Below are positions 1 to 6,533 of a stretch of 6,926 nucleotides of DNA, in pieces (positions within the stretch are counted from its first letter, which is position 1; each line of letters starts with the position of its first letter). Below the pieces are notes generated by a model. That model was not told the origin of the DNA and made no database searches. It saw only the letters and a list, made by a program, of their open reading frames with translations. The stretch lies in contig JAICTW010000135.1 in NCBI GenBank assembly GCA_025936195.1, positions 1 to 6,926 of the forward strand, in the 5' to 3' direction. This DNA comes from Flavisolibacter sp. Its GTDB lineage: Bacteria; Bacteroidota; Bacteroidia; Chitinophagales; Chitinophagaceae. A program made the position numbers and the translations under genes.

Positions 1-159
1 ACCCGGCGAACCCCAACCCCACACCGGCACTTTTGCTTTTTGCTGCAATACCATGTGATTGGAAAACAATGCCGGAAGTTTTACAGTAGCATTGATTGTG
101 TTACAGAAAAACATCACCACTGTTAGAAAAAAGAGATGCCTGATAATTTTTTTTCTCAT
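1..159 (-). CDS. Sialate O-acetylesterase-like (SGNH/CE20-type) esterase, N-terminal fragment
   Basis: Only the first 53 codons are present; the frame is open to the window edge. ATG at 157-159 overlaps the TGA of the upstream hydrolase by four bases (ATGA). The protein opens with a basic, hydrophobic signal peptide ([18 protein letters not shown], likely cleaved after INA at residue 24). It then reads [20 protein letters not shown] and PVWGWGSPG. This V-x-L-P-x-L-F-S-x-H-M-V-L-Q-x-x-x-x-V-P-V-W-G-W stretch is the characteristic start of the 9-O-acetylesterase-like proteins common in Bacteroidota and Planctomycetes PULs, which remove acetyl groups from glycans. The catalytic GDS and His motifs would lie outside the window, so activity cannot be judged. 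The family call rests on this N-terminal signature alone. It is easily missed because it is short and truncated. Confidence 0.87.
   Translation of the reverse strand, partial: MRKKIIRHLFFLTVVMFFCNTINATVKLPALFSNHMVLQQKAKVPVWGWGSPG
156..159 (-). promoter_or_regulatory. ATGA stop-start overlap (translational coupling)
   Basis: On the minus strand, the TGA ending the two-domain esterase shares its T and G with the ATG of the sialate O-acetylesterase-like gene. Four-base ATGA junctions commonly allow terminating ribosomes to restart, so the two esterases are probably made together. No Shine-Dalgarno-like sequence is seen before the second start. Confidence 0.7.
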
Positions 160-2726
160 GGTTGAAATAAAGGAATGATAGATGCAGAGGAATTATTCTT
201 AGATGAAACAACCTTAACCTTTTTATTATTTCCAATAATTGCCGCGGCATTGGCAAAGCTTAATCTTTCACCCAGACCATTAATGGGATTTATCCAGCAT
301 TGTTCAGGTGCAAGACGCACCAGATCGGGAATATCGAAATCGCACAAAACACCAGGAGCACCCCAAAAATATGCGGAGGAAACAGCATAGTATTTATTAT
401 TGACCAACTGCTTGTAAGATGTCAGGGTGTTCTCTGTAATTACACTGCTTATACGTGTATCATAAATAGACGCCAGCATTGCCCACAAGCCACCGATGCC
501 TTCGCCATATACTGTAATTTTTTTGCCTTCAAGTTCTTTCTTCGTCTGAAGAAAATCAATTCCACGGATCACATCAAAGGTTCTCATGCCAAGCATGGTG
601 CGGCCAAAACCCGGACTTTGAATGGCAAGACAATCGTGTATCCATTGTGGTGCAGTGCAGGTGGAATATTTTACCGGCGATGGCAAAGATGCTGTCGGAC
701 TTATTTCACCAGTCCCTCTTACATCAATTGCCAAAACAATATTTCCTTTTTGTGCAAGAGCAAAAGGAATTAATGTATCGTTGTAGCTGCGTGGCTTTCC
801 CTGTTCCGATGCATAAATATAAACCGGTGCTGAAGGATTTATGTTTTTGGGCTTGATCAAAAGTGCAGGGATCAGCATTCCTTCTTCACTTTGATACGTT
901 AACTTTTCCACTGAGATATCACCGTAGTGAATTGTTTCAATAGAATGTGCATTGATATCACCTCTTTTTTCATTTACATTCAATCGAATTCTTTCAGCAA
1001 TTCTTCTTTTCAATTCTGAAACATCTTTTGCAGGCTGATAAATTTTTTTGAGTCGTTGTGCGTTGAGCGTTTGTCCGCTTTCACCGCCTAATGAAACAAG
1101 CGTTAATCCACTTTTTGTAGCCCACAAATCGTTTTCCGCTTCAGGTTGTACAAGCGCTGGGGTACTACCCTCTTCTTCTTTATCAAACCACTTGTTTAGC
1201 CATTCGTAAACGGCTACTCTTTTAGGAAGCTTCAGGTCATGTACACCATCAACGAATGTAATTTGTGCCCTGTCTTTACTATAGCCCAGGCCTTCCATAA
1301 AAAGTTGAATGTCCTGAATTTTTTTTCGCTGTAACGGTATGCCATCGGAGTGCTCACCCTGAATGATGCGTACGGGACGAGGTGCAATAAGACCAAGAAT
1401 TTGCCGGTCGAATAAATTTTGTCCCAGCAGATAATTTTTTTCCATCTCACCGCCGGGGTGGCCCGCAGCACAAACCTTAATGCGCTTGTCTACTGCGGTA
1501 ATTAAGAGTGCCATCTGCCCACCGCCTGAATTACCTACAGCAGCTATTTTGGCAGTATCTACTTCAGGTCTCGATACCAAATAATCTAAAGCCCTTATGC
1601 AGTCCCACACACGTAATCCAGAAAACGTCCAATTCACCAGGAAACAAGGTCGCCCTAAATAGTAATGTTGATTTACGGCACCTTCTATATTGGCTCTTTT
1701 GGAATCGTTAGAAAAGTATTCAATGCGTTCGCCCTGTCCCATTGGATCTATTGCCAATGCCACATAACCTTTCAATGCCAACTCTACACAGGCCTCATGA
1801 TACAGCAAAAACGCTTTGCCGGGCATGCTATGGCCGCTGGTTAAAAGGACTGCCGGTGCCGGAAGCTTTCTATTTTTAGGAATATACAGATTTGCCGTTA
1901 CATAATAACCCGGCTGGCTTTCGAAATAAAGTTTTTCAATCGTGTATTTTTCATGCTCAATTTTGCCGGTGATCTTTGTGTTGAGCGGAGTTCTTTTAGG
2001 AAACTTCCCAAAGAATGATTCGAGCTCTGTGCGGGTTTTATTTTGTTGCGCCTCCCATTCCTGCGGTGTTTTTAATTGTCTCAATGCCTCCACCCTTTGC
2101 TGCATCAAACTGTCAATGCGATCATTTACAAAATGAGGAAGCAGCTCTCTTCCAGTCTGCTGATCGGCAGCAGTTTCAAAAACCTGGAGTGTTTGCGGTT
2201 TTTTCAATTTTTCAAGTTTACCTCTAAATGCACCAACAGGTGTAAGCACCAGTTTTTCGATACGGCATTTTTCGGTTTTATCCCCGTTGAACCGCAAAGA
2301 AATTTTGCTCCATTGCTGGATGTTGATTGCGGAAAGTGTTTGTTTTTTAAAAGTAAAGGAAGAAGAATCTTTCAGATTTTCATCATTAAATTTTACACTT
2401 CCGGCAGACTTTTCGTTTATATAAATATCAACCTTCCCTTTTCCCTTTTTGTCATCCACATAAAATAGAGTGATATCATAACTGGCGGAAGATTGAAAAA
2501 GATGGGTTTCTGCCAGCCCATGAGTAACATAATCCTTTAGCTGGATACATCTTCTCTTATCAAAGTCTTTTACTTCAAGTCCTTTTATCAACAGCGGTCC
2601 GTCCACTACAATTTGATTCGCATTGAACCCATTATTTCTATGTTTTTCCGGCGTTGTGTTCTTATGAACCAAAGAAAAGGCTGCAAGAAAAATAAATGGA
2701 GCAAAAAATAATTTGATCGTACTCAT
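156..2726 (-). CDS. Secreted multidomain esterase: beta-sandwich-like region plus two alpha/beta-hydrolase domains (acetylxylan esterase-like)
   Basis: The product is 856 residues. Residues 1-20 are hydrophobic and act as a signal sequence or anchor, with no lipobox Cys. Residues about 38-165 look like a beta-sandwich accessory domain ([10 protein letters not shown], then [16 protein letters not shown]), possibly carbohydrate-binding. Residues about 195-515 form an alpha/beta hydrolase of the acetylxylan-esterase / prolyl-oligopeptidase-like type. It has an oxyanion-strand SGH (297-299), IDPMGQGER (326-334), nucleophile S400 in GNSGGG, APRP (448-451), probable acid D461 in GEHSDG, and H496 in GVHDL. 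Residues about 570-840 repeat the fold (AIDVRGTGE 666-674), but the elbow is GEGIGG (741-746) with Gly743 in place of Ser, and no clear catalytic His follows. Only the first domain is likely catalytic. Deacetylation or another ester cleavage on a glycan fits the context, but the ester is not known. The stop overlaps the next start as ATGA, implying translational coupling. Confidence 0.88.
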   Translation of the reverse strand: MSTIKLFFAPFIFLAAFSLVHKNTTPEKHRNNGFNANQIVVDGPLLIKGLEVKDFDKRRCIQLKDYVTHGLAETHLFQSSASYDITLFYVDDKKGKGKVDIYINEKSAGSVKFNDENLKDSSSFTFKKQTLSAINIQQWSKISLRFNGDKTEKCRIEKLVLTPVGAFRGKLEKLKKPQTLQVFETAADQQTGRELLPHFVNDRIDSLMQQRVEALRQLKTPQEWEAQQNKTRTELESFFGKFPKRTPLNTKITGKIEHEKYTIEKLYFESQPGYYVTANLYIPKNRKLPAPAVLLTSGHSMPGKAFLLYHEACVELALKGYVALAIDPMGQGERIEYFSNDSKRANIEGAVNQHYYLGRPCFLVNWTFSGLRVWDCIRALDYLVSRPEVDTAKIAAVGNSGGGQMALLITAVDKRIKVCAAGHPGGEMEKNYLLGQNLFDRQILGLIAPRPVRIIQGEHSDGIPLQRKKIQDIQLFMEGLGYSKDRAQITFVDGVHDLKLPKRVAVYEWLNKWFDKEEEGSTPALVQPEAENDLWATKSGLTLVSLGGESGQTLNAQRLKKIYQPAKDVSELKRRIAERIRLNVNEKRGDINAHSIETIHYGDISVEKLTYQSEEGMLIPALLIKPKNINPSAPVYIYASEQGKPRSYNDTLIPFALAQKGNIVLAIDVRGTGEISPTASLPSPVKYSTCTAPQWIHDCLAIQSPGFGRTMLGMRTFDVIRGIDFLQTKKELEGKKITVYGEGIGGLWAMLASIYDTRISSVITENTLTSYKQLVNNKYYAVSSAYFWGAPGVLCDFDIPDLVRLAPEQCWINPINGLGERLSFANAAAIIGNNKKVKVVSSKNNSSASIIPLFQP

Positions 2727-2785
2727 ACTTAAAATTTATTTAAAACACAATACATGCCTGTATAGAGTAATCAGTGAACGGTTTC

Positions 2786-2959
2786 TTACTCCGCCAAAGA
2801 CTTAGGCCAGCCGGAAGGCAGCTTGGGATCATATTTCGGGTTCTTTTCAGGTATCCTGGCATTTACTTCCTTGCGCCATTTATCTAAGGCCTGGTATAAC
2901 TCTTTTGCCTTTTCCGGATACTTTTTTATAAGATTGTTCTTCTCGGTGATGTCTGTTTA
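2786..2959 (-). pseudogene. In-frame C-terminal remnant of the sulfatase beyond a premature TAA
   Basis: Immediately after the TAA at 2957-2959, the same frame stays open for 56 codons to a TAA at 2786-2788. It begins TDITEKNNLIKKYPEKAKEL and continues with a helix containing LDKWRKEVNA, then NPKYDPKLPSGWPKSLAE. Joined to the preceding LELYNL, it rebuilds the standard S1 sulfatase ending: LYNL, one residue, TDI-x-E-x-NL, then a long helix and a proline-rich tail. The whole frame from 2786 to 4276 is 497 codons including both stops, an ordinary length for the family. No start codon or leader suggests a separate gene. A one-base change at 2959, for example Lys AAA to TAA, would explain it. Whether it is a true nonsense mutation or a sequencing error cannot be told here. 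Confidence 0.88.
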
Positions 2960-4276
2960 CAGATTGTATAATTCCAAGCTATCATCCTCAAAGAAGTGAA
3001 TCAGTTTCCAATCTCCCTTCCTGATAGCGCTGCTCGGTTTACCATAAAGTTTACCAGTGTAATGAGGATAATTCCAATAGAAGATTCTATTCTTCAGGTC
3101 TGAATTATTATCAGTATGTAAGAGAATATTTTTTATACTAATGCCATCTATTTTTACATTTTTTGATTGAGTAACGCCTACCATATCTAACAATGTAGGA
3201 TATAGGTCATACTCAGCAACAGGCGTATTATTCACTGTCCCGGAAGCAATTTTCCCGTCCCATTCAAAAATCAATGGGACCCTTATTCCACCTTCCAAAA
3301 GTTCCCCTTTGCCGCCTCTAAAAGGAGTATTATTCGTTTCCGGCTCGCGGCCTCCATTATCTGACATAAAAACTATAATTGTATTTTTACTCAAGCTCGC
3401 AGAATCCAGGTAATCCAGCAATCTTCCTATTGCCTCATCCATGTGTTCATGCATTCCAGCATATCGGGCATCATCCACACCTTGTGCCGGTAAACCCATT
3501 TTCAAATACTTCTGAACTAAAGTATCTTTTGCCGCAATGGGCATATGTACCGCATATGTGGCAAAATACATAAACCATGGTTTTGTTTTGGGCTGCTTAA
3601 GCCACTCAATAGCCTTGTCTGCCAAATGATCTGTTAGAAATTGCCTCCCCGGTGCATCATCTTCATAAAAACCTTTGATCTGCATTGAGTCTTTTTCCAC
3701 GAAGTAGGTAGATGGATTGGTTTGTTTTATCATATACTGATAGTCGAATCCTTGCTTATCAGGTAAATATATCAGGTCCTGTCCCAAATGCCATTTACCT
3801 ATCTGGGCTGTTTGATATCCATTTCTTTTTAATACCTCCGCAATGGTAACCTCTTGTAGAGGAAGAAATTGTTGAAAAGGCTTTTCAGTCAATATTGGAT
3901 TCTTATAACGCTCTACACCACCGGGAATCCAGTTTGTGATATTCAATCTTTCCGGATATTTACCTGTCATTATACTAGCTCTTGTCGGCGAACAAACCGG
4001 TGAAGCATACGCAGTAGTCAGTTTCATTCCTTTAGCAGCAATCCTATCAATATTGGGAGTTTTCCAAGGCTTGTTGCCGAAACAACTGATGCCATTGTAA
4101 CTCATATCATCCACTAAAATTAAAAGGATGTTTGGCTTTTGATTTTTGTTATAATTATTTGTGGTCGCCGGTTCCTGAGCCGGTACGTTTTGCATGAAGA
4201 AAGGACAAATTAAAAGGCACCATAAGAAAAGTATTTTCGGCCCAATGTTTAAAACTGATTTAAAAATCATTGACAT
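2957..4276 (-). CDS. S1-type sulfatase (alkaline phosphatase superfamily), C-terminus cut by an in-frame stop
   Basis: This is an exported sulfatase of 439 residues to the first stop. It would hydrolyse sulfate esters on a glycan in the periplasm or at the surface. A signal peptide has its hydrophobic core at about 14-28 and likely cleavage after VPA (31-33). LVDDM (55-58) gives metal ligands D56 and D57. CSPTRASIMTG (95-105) is the sulfatase signature in which C95 is converted to formylglycine. GKWHLG (160-165), the AVHMP His244, SDNGG (305-309, D306 and N307) and FRGGKGELLEGG (319-330) complete the active site. All catalytic elements therefore precede the stop. The protein ends at LELYNL, where homologues continue through an acidic/NL stretch and a helix, and that continuation is present in the same frame downstream. 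GTG or Met3 starts are possible, but the first ATG gives a good signal peptide. The Cys-type maturase gene is not in the window. The sulfated substrate is unknown. Confidence 0.9.
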   Translation of the reverse strand: MSMIFKSVLNIGPKILFLWCLLICPFFMQNVPAQEPATTNNYNKNQKPNILLILVDDMSYNGISCFGNKPWKTPNIDRIAAKGMKLTTAYASPVCSPTRASIMTGKYPERLNITNWIPGGVERYKNPILTEKPFQQFLPLQEVTIAEVLKRNGYQTAQIGKWHLGQDLIYLPDKQGFDYQYMIKQTNPSTYFVEKDSMQIKGFYEDDAPGRQFLTDHLADKAIEWLKQPKTKPWFMYFATYAVHMPIAAKDTLVQKYLKMGLPAQGVDDARYAGMHEHMDEAIGRLLDYLDSASLSKNTIIVFMSDNGGREPETNNTPFRGGKGELLEGGIRVPLIFEWDGKIASGTVNNTPVAEYDLYPTLLDMVGVTQSKNVKIDGISIKNILLHTDNNSDLKNRIFYWNYPHYTGKLYGKPSSAIRKGDWKLIHFFEDDSLELYNL

Positions 4277-4318
4277 TTATTTTTATGGTATTTCCTATTT
4301 TGAAAGTTGTCTTAAAAA

Positions 4319-5062
4319 TTAAAAGTAACCGCCCTTTTCTTTGATATCCTGAATGGTTTGTCCTTCTTTCACCCAACCAAAAATGACTTTTTCATTATTT
4401 AAAATTTCTTCGGCCCGCAATAAAACTTTATATGCTATGTCTCTTGGCACTACCAGCACACCATCAATATCACCCAGAATAACGTCACCTGGTTTGATGG
4501 TTACACCGCCAATAGCAAGCGTTACCTGGTAATGTGTGATCAGGCATCTTCCCAAGCTGCCATTTGATGTCCGGTACTTATAAAAAACAGGGAAGTCCGC
4601 TTCCAATATTTGATGCGTATCACGTATGCCTCCATCAATGCAGGCGGCTTTTACTTTTTTGCCTTTAGCAGTTGCTGTCATCACGCCGCCCCATAAAGTA
4701 GCCTGCTCATCCTGACTGGTGTCCCAAATCACAAAAGCATCTTCATGCATGGTATCCAACATCTGAGTACGGAATTCCATTTCACCACTAATCATGGCAT
4801 TGGGTGCACTTTTCACCGTGAAGGCAATACCGGCAATGGTCCGGTATTCACGCAAAGGCTGAATGCGATTTGGCAATGCCTGGTTAAGCAGGCAAAACTC
4901 ACGCATTACATCATTAACTGCGCCGGTGTATAATTTTTCAAAACGGCAAAGAAGTTCTTTTTCAGGAATAGGAAATTCTGCATCGGAAACAGTTTCACGG
5001 CTTTCAATCAGCTTTTCCAGATTCATCATGCCCACTTCTTTTTTATACTGCTGCGTACTCAT
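4319..5062 (-). CDS. RraA-like / HMG-CHA aldolase-family protein
   Basis: This 247-residue cytoplasmic protein has no signal peptide and belongs to the RraA-like fold. The family includes metal-dependent 4-hydroxy-4-methyl-2-oxoglutarate / 4-carboxy-4-hydroxy-2-oxoadipate aldolases and the RNase E inhibitor RraA, and is often misnamed dimethylmenaquinone methyltransferase. Visible motifs are LWGGVMTATAKGKKV (123-137), DGGIRDT (143-149) with the expected Arg147 and metal-ligand Asp148, and GDIDGVLVVP (197-206), near the usual family C-terminal motif. Keeping R-D favours an aldolase or decarboxylase-like enzyme over an RNase regulator. The usual G-E/D after the Trp/Leu-containing strand is G-G here (125-126). 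The first ATG gives an N-terminus of MSTQQYKKEVG; the double Met at 12-13 is an alternative start, and no Shine-Dalgarno sequence decides between them. It sits 56 bases after the GH10-like gene and 42 before the sulfatase. I infer a role on a 2-oxo acid from sugar-acid breakdown; the true substrate is unknown. Confidence 0.88.
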   Translation of the reverse strand: MSTQQYKKEVGMMNLEKLIESRETVSDAEFPIPEKELLCRFEKLYTGAVNDVMREFCLLNQALPNRIQPLREYRTIAGIAFTVKSAPNAMISGEMEFRTQMLDTMHEDAFVIWDTSQDEQATLWGGVMTATAKGKKVKAACIDGGIRDTHQILEADFPVFYKYRTSNGSLGRCLITHYQVTLAIGGVTIKPGDVILGDIDGVLVVPRDIAYKVLLRAEEILNNEKVIFGWVKEGQTIQDIKEKGGYF

Positions 5063-5118
5063 ACTATTTGCTTGTTTAGGTTAGCTTTATTTTTTCAGTT
5101 AGAAATAAGTTTGAAAGA

Positions 5119-6456
5119 TCATTCACTTAAAATCAATTTTGCTTGTGCTTTTTCTTCTCCGCTTTTTAATTCAAATGGAATTTGCTTTTTCAGTTCACCA
5201 GCTTTGCTTGCTTCAATGATGTAATCTCCATGGAAGCCTCTAAAATTTACTTTTCCATTGGCATCGGTTTTCAATGTAAGATTTGTCTTCCAATCATGAT
5301 TGATTAGTTGATCCAAAACTTTATAAGAAGGTTTTGGATTCATTACCGAATCCAATAGTCCGCCTTTGAAACTATTTTCTGTTCCGAATGCTGTTCCATC
5401 GCCAAGGTTCCACCAGGTAATTCCTTTCATTTGCGGAACACTGAACCATAATTTATAAATATCAGAAACGATTGTTGCCTGGTCCTGCCAGCCGTTTTCA
5501 CCTCTGCTGGGAATGGTGATCTCAGTGATCCAAAGAGGCTTTCCTAATTTACTTAATTCTTGATAAGCCTTATACATTTGTGCTTCGGGAAAATATTGTC
5601 CACTCAAAAATTCCTTTGGCTTCAGCATGTGAAATTGAATGCCGATACCATCCACCCGAATATTTTGTTGCAATAATCCTTTCACCAGATCAATGTATTC
5701 CTCTGTGCTGTCGTGCACTGTTTTGGTTTCATCGTTGATCATCAGCGTTGTTGTTTTTGGAAACAAGCTGTCTGCTTCTTTAAAAGCCCAGGCCAGGTAA
5801 TCGTCTGGCGCCTGAAACCATATCTTCGGATTTTTTAATCTTGCCACTTCTTCATTGATCACGTCCCAAACGGCAATATCCTTTCCATAACGATCGGCCA
5901 GTTGCATCATTCTTTTCTTAGCCAGATATCTTAATGCTTCAGGATCGGTTCTTGATATCCATGTAGGCATGAACTTGCCCTTGATGTACAGCATTGGGTG
6001 ACCTTTGATCACGATGTTATGCTCTTTGCACCATTTCACGGATTCATCCGGTGGCAGGCGTCGCCACATCGGTTTTGATCCTTCTTCAAAGCGAAGACTG
6101 TCCTGCTGCGGCTCCAGTTCAGCCCAATAAAAAGGGATGGTTGCAAAATTGAATAAATGCAAAAAGGCTTCCTCGTATTTATGATTGAGATCAGGAGTGG
6201 CCAATTGATGTAAAGCAAACAAATTGCTGCCGAATTTGAATTCGCTTGTTTGTTGATGAATAACAACTGTAGCATTCACAACAGGCTTTCCCTGTTTATC
6301 CACAACTGTAATCACCGCATCGCCTTTGCGGTATTTTTCAATATTCGCATCAACTTGTTTTTGCAGGGAAGGATCGCTCCATGATACACTCTTTTGTGCA
6401 GATATGCAGCCGGACAAGAGAGCGACAATGACTATAGCTAAACCAGATTTTCTCAT
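5119..6456 (-). CDS. GH10-family (endo-1,4-beta-xylanase-like) glycoside hydrolase, secreted or lipid-anchored
   Basis: This 445-residue protein has a GH10-type TIM barrel and is predicted to cut a beta-linked glycan backbone with retention. Residues 1-20 are a signal sequence. LSGC (14-17) fits a lipobox, but ISA-Q at 18-21 could also be a signal peptidase I site, so lipidation is uncertain. A small beta module (about 43-80, GDAVITVVDKQGKPV to FKFGSNLF) precedes the barrel. WAELEP is at 111-116. The acid/base is E202 in WDVINE, the nucleophile is E312 in LWITEI, and the 110-residue spacing suits GH10. GIGIQFHM (270-277) and GITWWN (345-350) are further GH10 strands. A C-terminal beta module (about 388-443, with RGFHGDY) ends the protein. 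Typical xylanase positions are changed: the Lys of MKW is Tyr110, and the WHSQ following GHTLV is Y-I-K-G at 157-160. The fold and mechanism are secure, but xylan as substrate is not. Confidence 0.9.
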   Translation of the reverse strand: MRKSGLAIVIVALLSGCISAQKSVSWSDPSLQKQVDANIEKYRKGDAVITVVDKQGKPVVNATVVIHQQTSEFKFGSNLFALHQLATPDLNHKYEEAFLHLFNFATIPFYWAELEPQQDSLRFEEGSKPMWRRLPPDESVKWCKEHNIVIKGHPMLYIKGKFMPTWISRTDPEALRYLAKKRMMQLADRYGKDIAVWDVINEEVARLKNPKIWFQAPDDYLAWAFKEADSLFPKTTTLMINDETKTVHDSTEEYIDLVKGLLQQNIRVDGIGIQFHMLKPKEFLSGQYFPEAQMYKAYQELSKLGKPLWITEITIPSRGENGWQDQATIVSDIYKLWFSVPQMKGITWWNLGDGTAFGTENSFKGGLLDSVMNPKPSYKVLDQLINHDWKTNLTLKTDANGKVNFRGFHGDYIIEASKAGELKKQIPFELKSGEEKAQAKLILSE

Positions 6457-6533
6457 AATTAATTATTTAAAGATGCTTTCATAGGAAAAAGGTTGTTCTC
6501 CATACTATCCTTTGTTACAATACTTCTGAAATT
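6457..6533 (-). other. 77-base intergenic leader between the SusD-like and GH10-like genes
   Basis: This is the longest gap between intact gene ends in the window. Read on the minus strand, it ends in an A/T-rich stretch (TTTAAATAATTAATT) directly before the GH10-like ATG. Such A/T-rich leaders, rather than a Shine-Dalgarno sequence, are usual in Bacteroidota. I find no TAnnTTTG-type -7 element with a -33 TTG and no stem-loop with a U-tract, so neither an independent promoter nor a terminator is supported. Readthrough from the SusD-like gene is the simplest reading. Confidence 0.45.

Noticed and set aside
300..773. Plus-strand open frames, including 157 codons at 300-773 and 130 codons at 2076-2468
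   Set aside because: They lie opposite the well-supported 856-residue esterase, have low-complexity or implausible residue content, and show no family motif or leader. They are antisense shadows.
1232..1471. Minus-strand 79-codon frames at 1232-1471 and 6036-6275
   Set aside because: Each overlaps a strongly supported gene in another frame and has no recognisable domain.
2750..2763. Inverted repeat ATACA-TGCC-TGTAT as a terminator or operator
   Set aside because: The stem is only five A/T-rich base pairs with no U-tract on the coding strand, and such pairs are expected by chance.
2786..2956. The 56-codon tail as a separate small gene
   Set aside because: There is no start codon near its beginning and its sequence is the normal continuation of the sulfatase C-terminus in the same frame.
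2957..2959. TAA as a recoded sense codon or a selenocysteine/pyrrolysine site
   Set aside because: Those recoding systems use TGA or TAG, not TAA. Two neighbouring genes use TAA as their natural stop, and I saw no recoding element near it. Readthrough remains only a remote option.
5063..5118. Bacteroidota-type promoter in the gap upstream of the aldolase-family gene
   Set aside because: I found no TAnnTTTG element with a spaced TTG on the minus strand here or in the 4277-4318 and 2727-2785 gaps, so no separate promoter is supported.
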